Positions 1-10,488 of a DNA stretch of 64,000 nt are shown here, piece by piece. A program made the position numbers and the translations under genes. Source of the DNA: Pictodentalium vernedei (lineage: Eukaryota; Mollusca; Scaphopoda; Dentaliida; Dentaliidae); assembly GCA_031216915.1 (NCBI GenBank), contig CM062288.1:176803919-176867918 (forward strand). The letters are read 5' to 3'. The notes under the pieces are model-generated. The model ran no database searches. It saw only the letters and a program-made list of their open reading frames with translations, and had not been told where the DNA came from. Position 1 is the first letter of the stretch. Every line of letters begins with the position of its first letter.

Positions 1-480
1 CGAAATCGGGCTCCTATACTGAGCCCAAATATGAACCCAGGGGGCCGATTTGAACAAACTTGAATCAGATCCACCCTACAATGTTGCATACCAAATATCA
101 AAAGATTCTGCCTGCTGGATCTGGAGAAGAAGATTTTTTAAGAAATTTGCCTGAAATGCACTAAGTTCGAAATCGGGCTCCTATACTGAGCCCAAATATT
201 AACCCAGGGGGCCGATTTGAACAATCTTGAATCAGATCCACCCCACAATGTTGCTTACCAAATATCAAAAGATTCTGCCTGCTGGATCTGGAGAAGAAGA
301 TTTTTTTAAGAAATTTGCCTGAAATGCACTAAGTTCGAATTCGGGCTTCTATAGTAAGCCCAAATATGAATCCAGGGGGCCGATTTGAACAAACTTGAAT
401 CAGATCTACCCTACAATGTTGCATACCAAATATCAAAAGATTCTGCCTGCTGGATCTGGAGAAGAAGATTTTTTAATGTT
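1..480 (+). repeat. Tandem array, ~168-bp unit, about 3 copies
   Basis: Three head-to-tail units with the shared start cgaaatcgggctcctata (third copy diverged to cgaattcgggcttctatag) and a shared interior ending gagaagaagattttt. This is the core-repeat region of the P1 element. Confidence 0.8.
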
Positions 481-1200
481 TTTCCCATTGCCTACAGTGT
501 TAAAAAGTGCTGACTCAGCACTTTTTCAAAGTCCCGAAACTGTACCCTATGATAAAACCGATGGCAATTTTTTTTACCAATCCTTTCTGTTGGTCCTAAG
601 GAAGCTGCACACCAAATAAAAATTCTCAGTGCCGTGCAGTTTTGGAGATATGGGCGTTTTAAATTTTTTCTATTTTTAGCTCCTGCGGTTCCCACGGGGC
701 TGCGGGAAAATTTTTTTTCGCATAAATCAAGTACTCATGACCCAATAAGCCCTCACATAAAATTTGGTTCAAATCAGCCTCTCGGTTTGGAAAATAGAAA
801 TTTTGGGCGGGGCAAAAAATTTTGCCCCTCCCATAACGACGCCAAGTATAGCCCCACAAACTTCTCTTGAACAAATCTGAGTCTACACCTCAAAAGGAAG
901 CTGCACACCAAATATCAAGTCTCTGCTACTGCTGGTTCATGAGAAGAAGATTTACAAAGATTTTGGTGCCCCTTGTGGGCGTGGCACCACCCAGGAGGAG
1001 GGGCAACTTCATTTGAACAAATCTGAATCGGCATTAGGTAATAAACATTTAGCCAACATTTGAATAAAATTGGGCTAGTGGTTTAGGAGGAGAAGTCGAT
1101 AATGTAAAGTTAACGCCGGACGGACGACGACGGACGACGGACGACGGACAGAAAGTGATTAGTAAAGCTCTCCTTGAGCTTCGCTCAGGTGAGCTAAAAA
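1..1200 (+). mobile_element. Pearl/Helentron-like non-autonomous element, family P1 (left end outside window)
   Basis: Opens inside a tandem array: the unit starting cgaaatcggg recurs at 1, 168 and about 336 (period 167-168). A unique body follows (480-1100), then a (GACGGACGAC)n tract at 1112-1150 and a terminal stem-loop around tgagcttcgctca, ending in aggtgagctaaaaat near 1199. The same body (ttgaacaaacttgaatc..., gaagctgcacaccaaat...) recurs at 59520-60526. Core repeats, tetranucleotide microsatellite and stem-loop end match the layout of bivalve pearl elements. No coding capacity is seen. Confidence 0.65.
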
Positions 1201-1839
1201 TATTTACTGCAGCAATACCTACAGGGGAAACAGTTACAAAATGAGTAGTGTTCTTTGTAACAACATGTATAGAATTTCGTAGTTCAGGTGGTCACGTAGC
1301 AAAATTTCCCAGTTGGAAGAGACCTGAATCCTTTTCCAAAATAAGTGTAGAGAACCCTGTAACTGCACCCAAGAAGCAACCAGAGATTACTGTCTGTGAT
1401 GCAGGAGTGTAATAATCAGAGAACACAGCCACAATTCTCTCGAAAAGTGGTCCCTCCTCTTCACACCCTCACACCCAACACTTTCTCTCGATTACTGGAA
1501 GTAAAATGTATTTTTTTTATCTGCACAGACTGCACATTGCACCACAAATAAAAATACCTTCAAATCTTTCTTCCTGTTGGAACAAGACAAAGCACATTGG
1601 ACTCTTTTTCTAGATAGACATCTCAAATAAATCAATATTAGAATAACTAATTAGTTTGCATCAAACAGCAAGGAAACTTCAGAAATGCAACCCACAATGT
1701 GACAAGAGTCAGTATATAATATGTAAAGAAATGGTCCCTGGTAAATGATGGAATCAAATTTCAATATGATAACAATGTTTCTCATCTTATATATTCAGTA
1801 CTTTAACAACTAAACATTTAATACATTGCACAGAAGTGC
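1201..1839. other. Unassigned AT-rich sequence
   Basis: No open frame, splice-consistent exon or repeat family recognised here. Confidence 0.5.
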
Positions 1840-1843
1840 TTAA

Positions 1844-2083
1844 CCCTTTACCTAACATGAAAAGCAGACAACACTTGCAAAAAATTCTTAAATAACTAAT
1901 TTTTTTCATTTTTTGTCTCAAAAACATAGGTTATGACCCCTCATTGGAACGAGCTCAACGAACTTGTTCCAATGATGGGTCATAACCTATGTCTTGAGAC
2001 AAAAAATGAAAAAATAATGCAAATTAATTGGCGATTTTTTAGAATAGCACTGGCTGGTTTTGGCCGTAATGTTGGGTAAAGGG
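1844..2083. mobile_element. TTAA MITE, family T1
   Basis: Termini CCCTTTACCTAACAT and its inverse ATGTTGGGTAAAGGG, flanked by TTAA on the left (1840-1843) and TTAT on the right. The centre is a long near-perfect palindrome (about 1898-1998) with arms containing ttttttgtctcaaaaacata and the loop region gagctcaacgaac. About 240 bp and non-coding. TTAA target duplication is the hallmark of the piggyBac superfamily. Confidence 0.72.
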
Positions 2084-2152
2084 TTATCCTTACATAATGG
2101 AAGAAAAATGAACTGTCAGAATAAAAAGCTAGCTCTCATAGAGAACCATTAA

Positions 2153-2395
2153 CTAGTAGAGTGCTAAATTAATTTTGGCCATCAAAATTTGTTCAAATAT
2201 TTTTGCCTTGTTACACTTTGTGGGAATGTGCCCTGCAGTCACTCTCCCATAAAGTGTAAGAAAGCAAATACATACTGATGAAATAATTTCACTTCAAAGA
2301 TAATATGAAGCACATCCATGCAATAAGAAGTCTTTTCAATGTGGTACCTGCACTTCAGAATGGAACCCAAATATGGGCTTCCACAACTCCACCAG
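2153..2395. mobile_element. TTAA MITE, family T3
   Basis: Flanked by TTAA at 2149-2152 and 2396-2399; inverted ends CTAGTAGAGTGC and its counterpart ccacaactccaccag. The interior matches the copy at 62858-63037. Confidence 0.62.
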
Positions 2396-2506
2396 TTAAC
2401 CATTCTTTTGCCATCGTAGCTTAAGCTGACACAAGCAAATATATCTCCTAAATAATTTGAGATATCCATTATTTTTTTCCAGAGCATACCTTACGACCAT
2501 GAGGCA

Positions 2507-2725
2507 TTTATTTATTCATTGGTGTTTAAGGTCACTTTCAGCACCTTTGGCTACATCAGGACCACAACATAGGTATGAAGTAAAGTTTAGCCAATTGTTT
2601 ATACCTATGCTGCCCACTTTAGAGGACTTCCTCCACAGGCATTGGTTCCAGGTCCTATTTTACCAGTAGAGCAGACCTTGTTTAATGCAGTAAACAAGCA
2701 CTTCAACAAGGGTTCCCAAAGGGGA
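2507..2725 (-). mobile_element. SINE-B copy
   Basis: In minus orientation: head ccctttgggaaccc, a small palindrome around ttgtttac/gtaaacaa, body, then the tail aaacaccaatgaataaata. About 220 bp with no tRNA-like or 5S-like promoter visible. Mobility of the family is supported by the 9-bp target duplication of the copy at 39036-39264. Confidence 0.65.
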
Positions 2726-2751
2726 TCATGAGGGATTGTTAGAGGTATAGA

Positions 2752-2855
2752 TAATGAAAGTGTCAATGACATTGTAGCTCAACTTGTCAAGACATGTACA
2801 TGTATAGTATGTGACACAGTAATGACAAATCAAGTTGAAACATGAGGATACACCT
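2752..2855 (+). repeat. 5'-end fragment of pearl-like family P4
   Basis: Matches the starts of the elements at 39351 and 53142 (gaaagtgtcaatgacatt, then gtagctcaacttgtcaagac) and then breaks off. Confidence 0.5.
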
Positions 2856-3225
2856 GACTAAATTTGGAAGGTGAAGGAAATTCCCAATAGAAATTTTAGG
2901 TACCGACTCCAACACCAGCAAAAGCTATCTCTGTCTCTGGGGGGTTGTAAAACTTTGTTACAGAAGCAAACATTTTTTTTACCCTTGTCCTAATGCAATG
3001 ATACCATATTTGGACAATCAACAAACCTGCATGGTGACAAACATAACTCATTCAAAAATTGAAACATGAAATCGCTGAAGAGACTACTGTCACAAAAAAC
3101 TGTTTGGACTATATTTTTCTGTTTTTCTTATTTTGTGAGAATTTCATGGTCAACAAATATTTTACCATGTGATCATCACACAAGGTGTGGCAGACATATA
3201 TTCCTCGTGTTTTGATGGGGTCATG

Positions 3226-3654
3226 TACAGTGGAGCCCACTTCATTGGATATTGCTTAACTGAATAATCTTGTTAACTGAATATAATTTCCCAACACAAA
3301 ACCATATACCATACCTCCAGTATAAATTTGACCTGTTAATTGAATACAGGTTATAGAGTAAACTCCTGCTAATTGAATAAAAATCTAACCTGTTAAGAAG
3401 TTAGCCTGACTCGCCACAGTATTTCTTTGTTTATAGACCTATTTGGCATCAGTACATCCAATACAGGTATTTTATCTATTATATCTTATTTGACAGACCT
3501 CATGGAGCTCTGTCAAACAAGATATAAAAGAATAAATGCCCAGTTTGTCTGTAGAAAGCAGGAAAGTGACACAATCCCTGTTAATTGAATACTCCTTTTA
3601 ATTGAATAATTTTCATTGGCAAAATGGCTATTCAATTAACAGGGTTCCACTGTA
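3226..3654. mobile_element. Tigger/pogo-like MITE
   Basis: Inverted ends tacagtggagccc and gggttccactgta with TA flanks, about 429 bp. The interior is made of repeated ttaattgaata-type motifs and an inverted repeat around tcatggagctctgtcaaac. CAGTGGAACCCC..TTAATTGAAT termini are typical of Tigger/pogo elements of the Tc1-mariner superfamily. Confidence 0.68.
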
Positions 3655-3659
3655 TCAAT

Positions 3660-4585
3660 CATTTTCAAAGTGCAAAAAGCATGGGAGTGAAGGTGTTTGT
3701 AGTCAAATGTTTTACTTAAGTAATAGTTGTTGTTCCCATATCTCAATGGACTGTTTGTTGCTTCAAAATAGGCAACAAAGAAATAGAAACATGTTTTCTC
3801 AAGCTGGTAAAAGTTACAAAAATTCAACCGAAAAATCATTTTGGTCTCTCACTTACCTACATTGGACATTTATCTCCATTTTGGTATAAAAATCAGTACT
3901 CAGGTGCTTTAATTCATTTTTTAACATTAATCAACATGAAGGTGGATTTTCTCTTGCCTTAACTGGATATAGCCTTAACCAGTTCTCAAAGCAAAGGGTT
4001 AACTAAACACTCAATGAACACCTTTTGATTCCTTGACTGGATTTGATAACTTCACAGCAGTTATGAATATTGATTTTGAAATCAAACTAGAAGAAAAAAC
4101 TAACTTGTCACTAGAATAGAGTGAAATCCCGTTAATAGCATAGACCTTTTATGAAAATAATCATATAAAGGATGTTCTTCATTCATTTTGATAATTACCT
4201 ATTTTCAAGTACATACTGATTGATGCCATGATATAGCCATAGCTGCTTAAAATAACATTAGCCAGTAATAAATCAATCAATTATGCAAAGCAAAACTCTC
4301 CCCTAGGACTGAGCAAATGGCTAATAATTTAGCAGAAGGTAATTGTCAACTAAAGTCAATTTTCATGTTATTTCCCAGGGTAACACAAGTATTTTTTTCT
4401 CTTTACTGATACAGTTTATTCTACACATGCGCTTTTGCAGCTCTGTATGGAACATGCAGGCCCTGCTGCAAATGTATAACCCTCCCATTTCCTCCAGTAC
4501 TCTAGGACATGGGTGTAGAGAATAGTTTGTCCAGTTTTTTAATTATTACAGTTGCTATTAGCCACTTTGCATAGTTTAGCCCTGA
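3660..4585. other. Unassigned AT-rich sequence
   Basis: Several short open frames but none with splice support or coding-like composition. No repeat family recognised. Confidence 0.5.
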
Positions 4586-4589
4586 ACAT

Positions 4590-4990
4590 TGCAAAGATGG
4601 ATTTCGGGGGGAGGGTCAGGATATTTTTATCTGGATTGGAGTCTTAGATATCAATTTGCTTTCATCAGTAAGTAAATACTTTTTTACAAGAGAAGATTTG
4701 ATACTGGACTTGTGTCAAACACAAAGTTGGCCATACAAAGGACTGCTGTGGTATGTGATTTGGGCAGTTGAGATGACCCATCATGACTGATTTGGAGTAT
4801 ATTACATTTGAATTAAATAAGAAGTTACATCATAACTACTATATGTAAATTTTATTTATTTGCAAATAAATTTCCAAGAAGTCTTGAGTTTTTGGCTATA
4901 ATCCCAACTAATATTCAAACTACACCATCAAGGCATGCCCTCGACAAAAGCATGCCTTGATGATTTAGTTAGAATATTTTATCAGTCAAG
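4590..4990 (+). repeat. Interspersed repeat family R5 with central hairpin
   Basis: Contains the hairpin atcaaggcatgc...gcatgccttgat (about 4929-4965). The same sequence series recurs at 52185-52560 and as fragments near 26880-26985 and 27545-27665. Termini not defined. Confidence 0.5.
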
Positions 4991-5246
4991 ACTTAAGCTG
5001 TCACAGTGAACCCGTCCCCACACCAATCATTCAACTTTGCGAATCTCTATACTCTAGGCAGCCCAGGGTCTGTCAGCTCTTTTCAACAGTTTATGACATA
5101 ATAAAGCATCAGCAGCTCAATGACAGCAACTAAAGAAATAATTTGTGATATTAACTCTTTACCTAACATGACAACAGTGGAACCCCATTAATTGAATAGC
5201 CACTTTTAAAAATTATTTAATTAACAGGAGTATTCAATTGACCATC

Positions 5247-5305
5247 TGCATACTGATGTTGAAGTATCAAAATTCAAACTGAAATGTTTTAGCATAATGC
5301 AGTAT

Positions 5306-5344
<39 letters not shown>

Positions 5345-5624
5345 TTGCTGTTTAAGGTCACATACTTAGGCACAATGGCTAATCGTGACTTTGACAACTT
5401 TACGGGTGGACGAAGCCGGAGTACCCGGAAAGAACCACCGAGCAACTGTCAACTCCTCAACATTCTAACTCAACATAATGCAGTAAGGAAGTTAACCAAT
5501 TCAATCTTGTTTGACAGAGCTCACTGAGCTCTGTCAAATAAGATTAAATTGATTAGCTTCCTAGTTGTATAATGGGAAAATTTGCTGCTTGAAACTTTGG
5601 AATTTTGACATCAGTGTGCAGGCA
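5247..5624. mobile_element. MITE T2 with a SINE inside
   Basis: Left piece ctgcatactgatgttgaag; right piece gttaaccaattcaatcttg..., with a central palindrome around gagctcactgagctc and the end ttttgacatcagtgtgcag. Split by the SINE-A at 5305-5473. Confidence 0.6.
5305..5473 (-). mobile_element. SINE-A copy, truncated at its head
   Basis: Tail (TTTA)n on the left, then the SINE-A body (cacaatggctaatcgtgac, ggtggacgaagccggagtac) up to cattctaactcaa; the head is missing. A perfect 12-bp target duplication cataatgcagta flanks it (5293-5304 and 5474-5485). This is the innermost layer of the nest. Confidence 0.85.
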
Positions 5625-6190
5625 GGTAATTGAATAGGTACTTTGATTGTACAAATTAATCAACAGAAGTATTCAATTAGCAGGGATTTGGTTACTTTTC
5701 TGTATTCTATAAATAAACTGAACAGTAATTCAATTATATCTTGTTTAAAAGATCCCATGGAGCTCTGTCAAACAAGATATAATAGAGCAATTCCTGTATT
5801 GGATGTACGAAAGCCAAATAGGTCCATAAACAACTGGAATTTGGTGACTGTCAGGGTAATTTCGGACATATTACAAGTTTTTTTTCAATTAACAGGACTT
5901 CAGTATATAACCTTCATGCAATTAACAGGTCAAATTTGTACTGAATTTATGGTAAATGGCTTTGTGTTTTAAAGTTATATTCAATTCACAGAGTTATTCA
6001 ATTAAGATATATCCAATTAAGAGGGATCCAGTGTATCAAACTACACTTGCACAAAAAAAATATCATGAATAACTAGAAATTTCATTCCAATCAGGGTGTC
6101 ATAAACTATGTTCTTTAAGCAAAAATTGAAAATGTTATTGCAATTGAATTAAGATTTTTGTAAATAGCACTTTTCAGATCAAGCTCTCAA

Positions 6191-7304
6191 GCCACAAGTC
6201 TAATTCTATAAGAGATGTGATGCTCTTATAGCCTGAAACCAGTCTAGCCCCCAAATAGGTCATCAACTTTGTTTAAATTATAGATTAACTCATCTGGAAT
6301 ATATCGGTTGGAAAAGCAAAGCCATGGTTTGCTTTTCTGACGAACCGATATATTCCAGATAACAGGATCAGAAAAATTTCGTAAAGATTAATTTTTTGTG
6401 AATCAAAGCCAGAAATGTTGCTCAACTGAAACTTGATTTGACTGACATTTGGATGACATTACAATCAGAAATGAAAACCCACCACAGCCGTAGTTTTATG
6501 ATTATGATGGGTAGTTCCACAAATTATGTTAATATCTTGATGTTTTCAAGGGAAATTAAATACTTACTGATTAGAATATCTATAACGGGGGCAGGAAAGA
6601 ATATATATCTTTGTAAGTTAAGGCACATCACATTACATCAACTGTCATCTGTGCGCAAATTTCAACAAAAGGTGGGTAAACAAACAGCCCATAAGTGTTG
6701 AATTCTGAACAGAATTAGATTGGTGGCCTGAGAACTTGTGGTCTGATGTGTCCATTACATAAGGTAAAGCGTAAATATAAAAAAAAAACAATCCAAAACT
6801 TAGGTTGTTATTCAATATGGATCAAGAGAAAGCAGCATGTATATCTGCACAGTGAATTTTATACAATTTGTCACATGTTGCTTTGAAATGATGATTTTGA
6901 TATTGCACAGTAAACACCATAATGATGACAACGAGATCTTCAACAACATTTACAAACTGATATGTTTTGTGATAAATTTTTTTGTTTTCAAGAATTTTAT
7001 AAAAATTAAAAATTTTCTTTCAATGTTTATACATCAATGTAGAGTTGATATAATTTACAAGAACGGTATATACAAATGGAATGAATATGTCACAGAATGT
7101 ACAACTTGGAATCGTAATATACAAAATGAATTATTAACTCCGACAGTGCATTCCAAGATTTTATTGAAAAATAACAAAGCACTGCCATGGCAAAAAACCA
7201 CAAAAACAACAAAAGACAAAGAAGAAATGCATACAACATGATGCATTAAGTAACCTTTCTCAATGCATTTTTTCAAAATGCTGAAATTTCAAGAAGCAAA
7301 TCTT
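6191..7304. other. Mostly unassigned; one palindrome at 6292-6360
   Basis: The palindrome has arms atctggaatatatcggtt and its inverse, with further pairing around the centre gcaaagccatggtttgc, about 69 bp in all. It may be a small foldback element. The rest shows no coding or repeat signal. Confidence 0.5.
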
Positions 7305-7310
7305 TCCATA

Positions 7311-7450
7311 ATACAAGCAGGAATTTACCCAATTCAGTCTTGCTTGACAGAGCTCAACGAGTTCTGTCAAACAAGAATGAATTGATTAAATTCCTAGTTG
7401 CATTGTGGGAAAAATTGGTAACCTGAAATTTTGACATCAGTGTACAGCGG
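7311..7450. mobile_element. MITE T2 fragment
   Basis: Matches the centre and right half of the T2 at 20793-20997: ttcagtcttgcttgacagag, palindrome gagctcaacgagttc, end ttttgacatcagtgtacag. Confidence 0.55.
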
Positions 7451-7557
7451 GGGTAACAAAACCAGATTTTCAAGGCAATGTATGCAAATGTTTTTCTTTA
7501 ATTTTTTATATATTCTTCCAAAACAAAACTTGTGACGGCTTAACCACAAGACTAGAG

Positions 7558-7775
7558 AATTTATTTATTTATATATTGGTGTTTAAGGTGACATGTTTTT
7601 GCACAATGGCTAATCGTGATCGCCACTTGGATATAGTTAAGACCAGCCAATCGTTTATACCCATGCTGCCCATTTTAGAAGACTTACACATTTAAGTTTA
7701 AGATATTTATTACCGGGTCCTATTTCACCAGTAAAATTGAGCTTGTCTGCCTTAGTAAACAAGCACTAACTAAAT
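7558..7775 (-). mobile_element. SINE-B copy with SINE-A-type 3' module
   Basis: Tail and first part read as SINE-A (cacaatggctaatcgtgat), then the sequence becomes SINE-B (agccaatcgtttatacccat, ctgcccattttagaagactt) through to the paired ttgtct/aaacaag segment. Confidence 0.55.
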
Positions 7776-7974
7776 AGTTTAATATTTTCAGAAAAATCAT
7801 CTGACTGGAACCAAACTTGAACTCGATTTGTATGTACCCATGGCAAAGCCACATTTCAGAACTCAGCCAATTATCTCAATGTATGGTGAAAAAAGGTCTG
7901 AATATTGTTATTTTGGAATGACTGAAAGATGCAATCAAGGATGGACAAGAATAATACTATATGGCCCCCGGCCA

Positions 7975-8067
7975 TTTTATGGTGGGGACATAAAAAATAA
8001 AGTTTGAATGGTAATTTTTGTAAATAGCACTGGCTGGATATTGCCATTATGTTAGACAAAGGGTTAT
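7975..8067. repeat. MITE T1 right-end fragment
   Basis: ttgtaaatagcactggctgg followed by gttagacaaagggtta, equal to the right end of T1. Confidence 0.5.
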
Positions 8068-8076
8068 TATCCTTGT

Positions 8077-8466
8077 TCTATTTATTTATTGGTGTTTAAA
8101 ACTTGGCTTTCAAAAAATTGTTGGTATTAGAGCAAAAAAGCCAAAATTCTTCTTGCTTATGCTTCATATTCAAACAGAAATGCCTGTGGACACTCTTCAA
8201 GAATTTATGAGATAACAAACTTAATAAATGCAGACCACCAAAAATAACCTAGCTCTCAACCACTTAAGGTCACTTTCAGAATCTATGTCTCTGTCATAAC
8301 TACAACAATGGGAAGAAGGGCAGCTAATCATTTATACCTTGGCAGCCCTCTTGAGAGGACTTCCATCCCAGGAAGTTTGTTACTGGGTCCTATTTTACCA
8401 GTAAAGCAGAACTTGTTTACCACACAATAAACAAGCACTGCTTAACTTCTTGGGGGTTCCCATTGG
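8077..8466 (-). mobile_element. SINE-B copy interrupted by a TTAA insertion
   Basis: Tail at 8077-8098 and body from 8264 to cccattgga are one SINE-B, split by the insertion at 8099-8263. Confidence 0.6.
8099..8263. mobile_element. TTAA-flanked insertion (T3-like), 165 bp, inside a SINE-B
   Basis: TTAA at 8095-8098 and again at 8264-8267; other SINE-B copies have a single TTAA here (gtgtttaaggtcac). The right end, reversed, reads gtggttgagagct, close to the T3 terminus; the left end looks truncated. Confidence 0.6.
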
Positions 8467-8473
8467 ACTCAAC

Positions 8474-8897
8474 ATGCTCTATTTATTATTTATTTATTGG
8501 TGTTTAAGGTCACATACTTATGCACAATTGCTAATCGTGACCGTGACAGTTTTACAGGTGGAGGAAGCCGGAGCACCCGGAGAGAATCACCGAGCAGCGA
8601 CGAGCAACTGTCAGCTCCTCAACATTCTAACTCTGTTCAAGCTCCGCTCAAGCAGGCTTACAGTGGTTGAAGACATGTGCACCATCGACATGCAGTATGC
8701 CTTAGTACACTGTGCCATTGTGCCCCCATGTAGGCAACCAGGATAAAGTTCCTTGCCAAGGACACACCGCGGGTCGTCCCAGACGGGGATTGAACTCAGG
8801 ACCTCTAGCATAGAAGTCCAATAGTCTACAGACGGGGATCGAACTCAGGACCTCTTGCATAGAAGTCCAATAGTCTACCAATGAGCCACCATGCTCC
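8474..8897 (-). mobile_element. SINE-A copy with tRNA-like head and duplicated B-box segment
   Basis: Minus orientation: tRNA-like head (tggctcattggtagac as A-box region, gttcgatcccc / gttcaatcccc as B box), body, tail (AATA)n at the left. The B-box segment is present twice (8782-8830 and 8831-8879, period 49). Confidence 0.75.
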
Positions 8898-9134
8898 CCA
8901 ACATATTCTGGTAAGATGTCATAAGATATGTTTTGGAAAGAAGAAAATCTAAATTTTTATATCATTCAAAGAGATATATATTTTTTATTTTTTCAAGGGA
9001 GAGGGGGGTGGTGGGGGTGAAAAACTGTGACTAAATAGATGTGCAAATGTGCTTGGTATTTGCAGTCCTGTATCATGCTCTTAGGCTAAACCACTGCAGA
9101 TGTTAAAAAAACAAAAAATATTTTAACTTCATCA
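8898..9134. other. Unassigned, with a short G-rich tract near 9000
   Basis: No coding signal; contains gagaggggggtggtgggggt. Confidence 0.4.
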
Positions 9135-9232
9135 CAGAGTACAATGCAATAATTGCTGGTCAGGATCCAACTACAGATCTTTCAGTTTGAAGTCCAGTGC
9201 TCTAACCACTGAGCCACCATTCTCCCATTTGA
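9135..9232 (-). repeat. SINE-A head fragment (tRNA-like)
   Basis: tggctcagtggttagagc as A-box region and ttggatcctgacc in the B-box position, read on the minus strand. Body and tail are absent. Confidence 0.55.
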
Positions 9233-9554
9233 TTCTTGCTACAATGAAAACAATTATCATGGGAAAAGTAAATCTTTTTCCTTGACACACAAAAATCTTG
9301 TACTTTTTAGAAATGCTTAACCACCAACTGGAAGCAAATTTTACTGTTTTGTTAATTATGAAATAATTTTGTAAAAGTTTATCGACTGGAGTGTATATTG
9401 GCATACTATGTAATGAAACAATTATTAATCAACAAATTCTCACTTCCAAACTTTATCTAGCAATCTACCTGTTATAATTTACAGCTGTTAGTACCAATAT
9501 TTATTTGTGAAGATATTAAAAATGTCTATAATTTATTTTTTTTCCCAAGCTTAT

Positions 9555-9695
9555 GTTGTTTATTTAGGTTTAATGACACTTTCAACAGCAAAGATCATGT
9601 TATGATGGCCAGTTTTATGGGTGGAGAAAGCTGATGTATCTGGGGAGAATTAACTTACTAACCCAGTTCAGACAGGGATGAAGGTAAGTGCACAA
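9555..9695 (-). repeat. SINE-A 3' fragment
   Basis: Tail-side sequence gtttatttaggtttaatgac, then ggccagttttatgggtggag and gtatctggggagaa. The head is missing. Confidence 0.5.
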
Positions 9696-9837
9696 CCCTC
9701 CAAGTTATGAAAAATTATCAATTTCTCAGAACAAAAAGGTTTCTACAACCCTTACTTAATGAATCGGCAACATCTGTACATCTATACATAAAACATCGCC
9801 ACTAAATTTAATGTTTTCCTCTAAAATGATGGCTTAA

Positions 9838-10063
9838 CCCTTTGAACACTGGTGGTATCTTCCATGCCAGTTAAAGGGCAGAAATTGGAATATCCATTAT
9901 TTGGGGGTAGCGTAATTAATATTTTCAATGTGCAGACTTAAGGCTGCACATTGAAAAAATTAATTGTTCTACCACCCACTTTCACTTAGTAGCCATCCTG
10001 CTTAATGAAATTATGACGTATCATGTTCCTGGACCGGAAAAGCAGCCTCTCGTATTGAAAGAG
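9838..10063. mobile_element. TTAA MITE, family T6
   Basis: Exact TTAA at 9834-9837 and 10064-10067. Ends CCCTTTGAACACTGG and gtattgaaagag; central hairpin ttttcaatgtgcag...ctgcacattgaaaa. 226 bp. Confidence 0.65.
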
Positions 10064-10067
10064 TTAA

Positions 10068-10488
10068 AACCCCCTTGATAAAATGAGCTCATTACATTAA
10101 TTCTGAAGTGATGTTACCATCCATGTAACTATGTTCAGGAAATTACTAAAAAAAAAAGACTGTTATATAAAATAGATGGTATTTTTTCCATCTGCAAATT
10201 TTGTTGGCTTAAGAGCATTATTAAACATCCATACTTTTACACACTTTTTGAGGCAGTGACTCTTAATTTCCAAACATTTTCTGGCTCTGATAATTCCACC
10301 CATTTTCTGACTTTAAAGCATGAGAAAGAATTCCACAACATGTACCATTTCAAGTTATACTGAAGAGTTTAGCAGCTTGGTCAATGGCTGACATTACAGG
10401 TGAATAAAAATGCAGATGAAAAAATGTTTGCTGATAACTGAAAACTATCGATGAAGATGTTATTGTAAATGATAAAACAACATAAGAA
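10068..10488 (-). other. Probable 3' UTR of the membrane-protein gene
   Basis: AT-rich, non-coding on both strands, directly after the stop codon at 10489 and before a TTAA MITE at 9838-10063. No AATAAA is seen on the minus strand within this stretch; the nearest forms I notice are an ATTAAA near 9806 and AATAAA near 9559, inside or past repeats. The cleavage site therefore cannot be placed. Confidence 0.4.

Larger units (their letters stand above)
5173..6034. mobile_element. Tigger/pogo-like MITE, second copy, itself interrupted
   Basis: Ends acagtggaaccccatt and gagggatccagtgta. The interior matches the copy at 3226-3654 (ttcaattaacagg, catggagctctgtcaaaca). A T2 MITE (about 5247-5624) lies inside it. 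Confidence 0.65.
5153..6190. mobile_element. TTAA MITE T1, split by a nested Tigger-like element
   Basis: The left piece (ttaactctttacctaacatgacaa, 5153-5172) and right piece (from about 6035, cttgcacaaaaaa... to gtaaatagcac near 6172) together make one T1 element. The gap is filled by the Tigger-like element, which sits at the point where intact T1 copies read straight through. Confidence 0.6.

Noticed and set aside
671-700. Reverse-oriented copy of the gagctaaaaat terminus (atttttagctcctgcggttc)
   Set aside because: It is an internal feature of family P1, present also near 60015, with no stem-loop or microsatellite beside it, so it was not counted as an opposite-strand element.
5297-5527. 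Open frames running through SINE tails and bodies (also at 8450, 17813, 21567 and 37253)
   Set aside because: They recur because the SINE is repeated; the translations are of SINE sequence, with poly-Phe/Leu/Ile from (TTTA)n.
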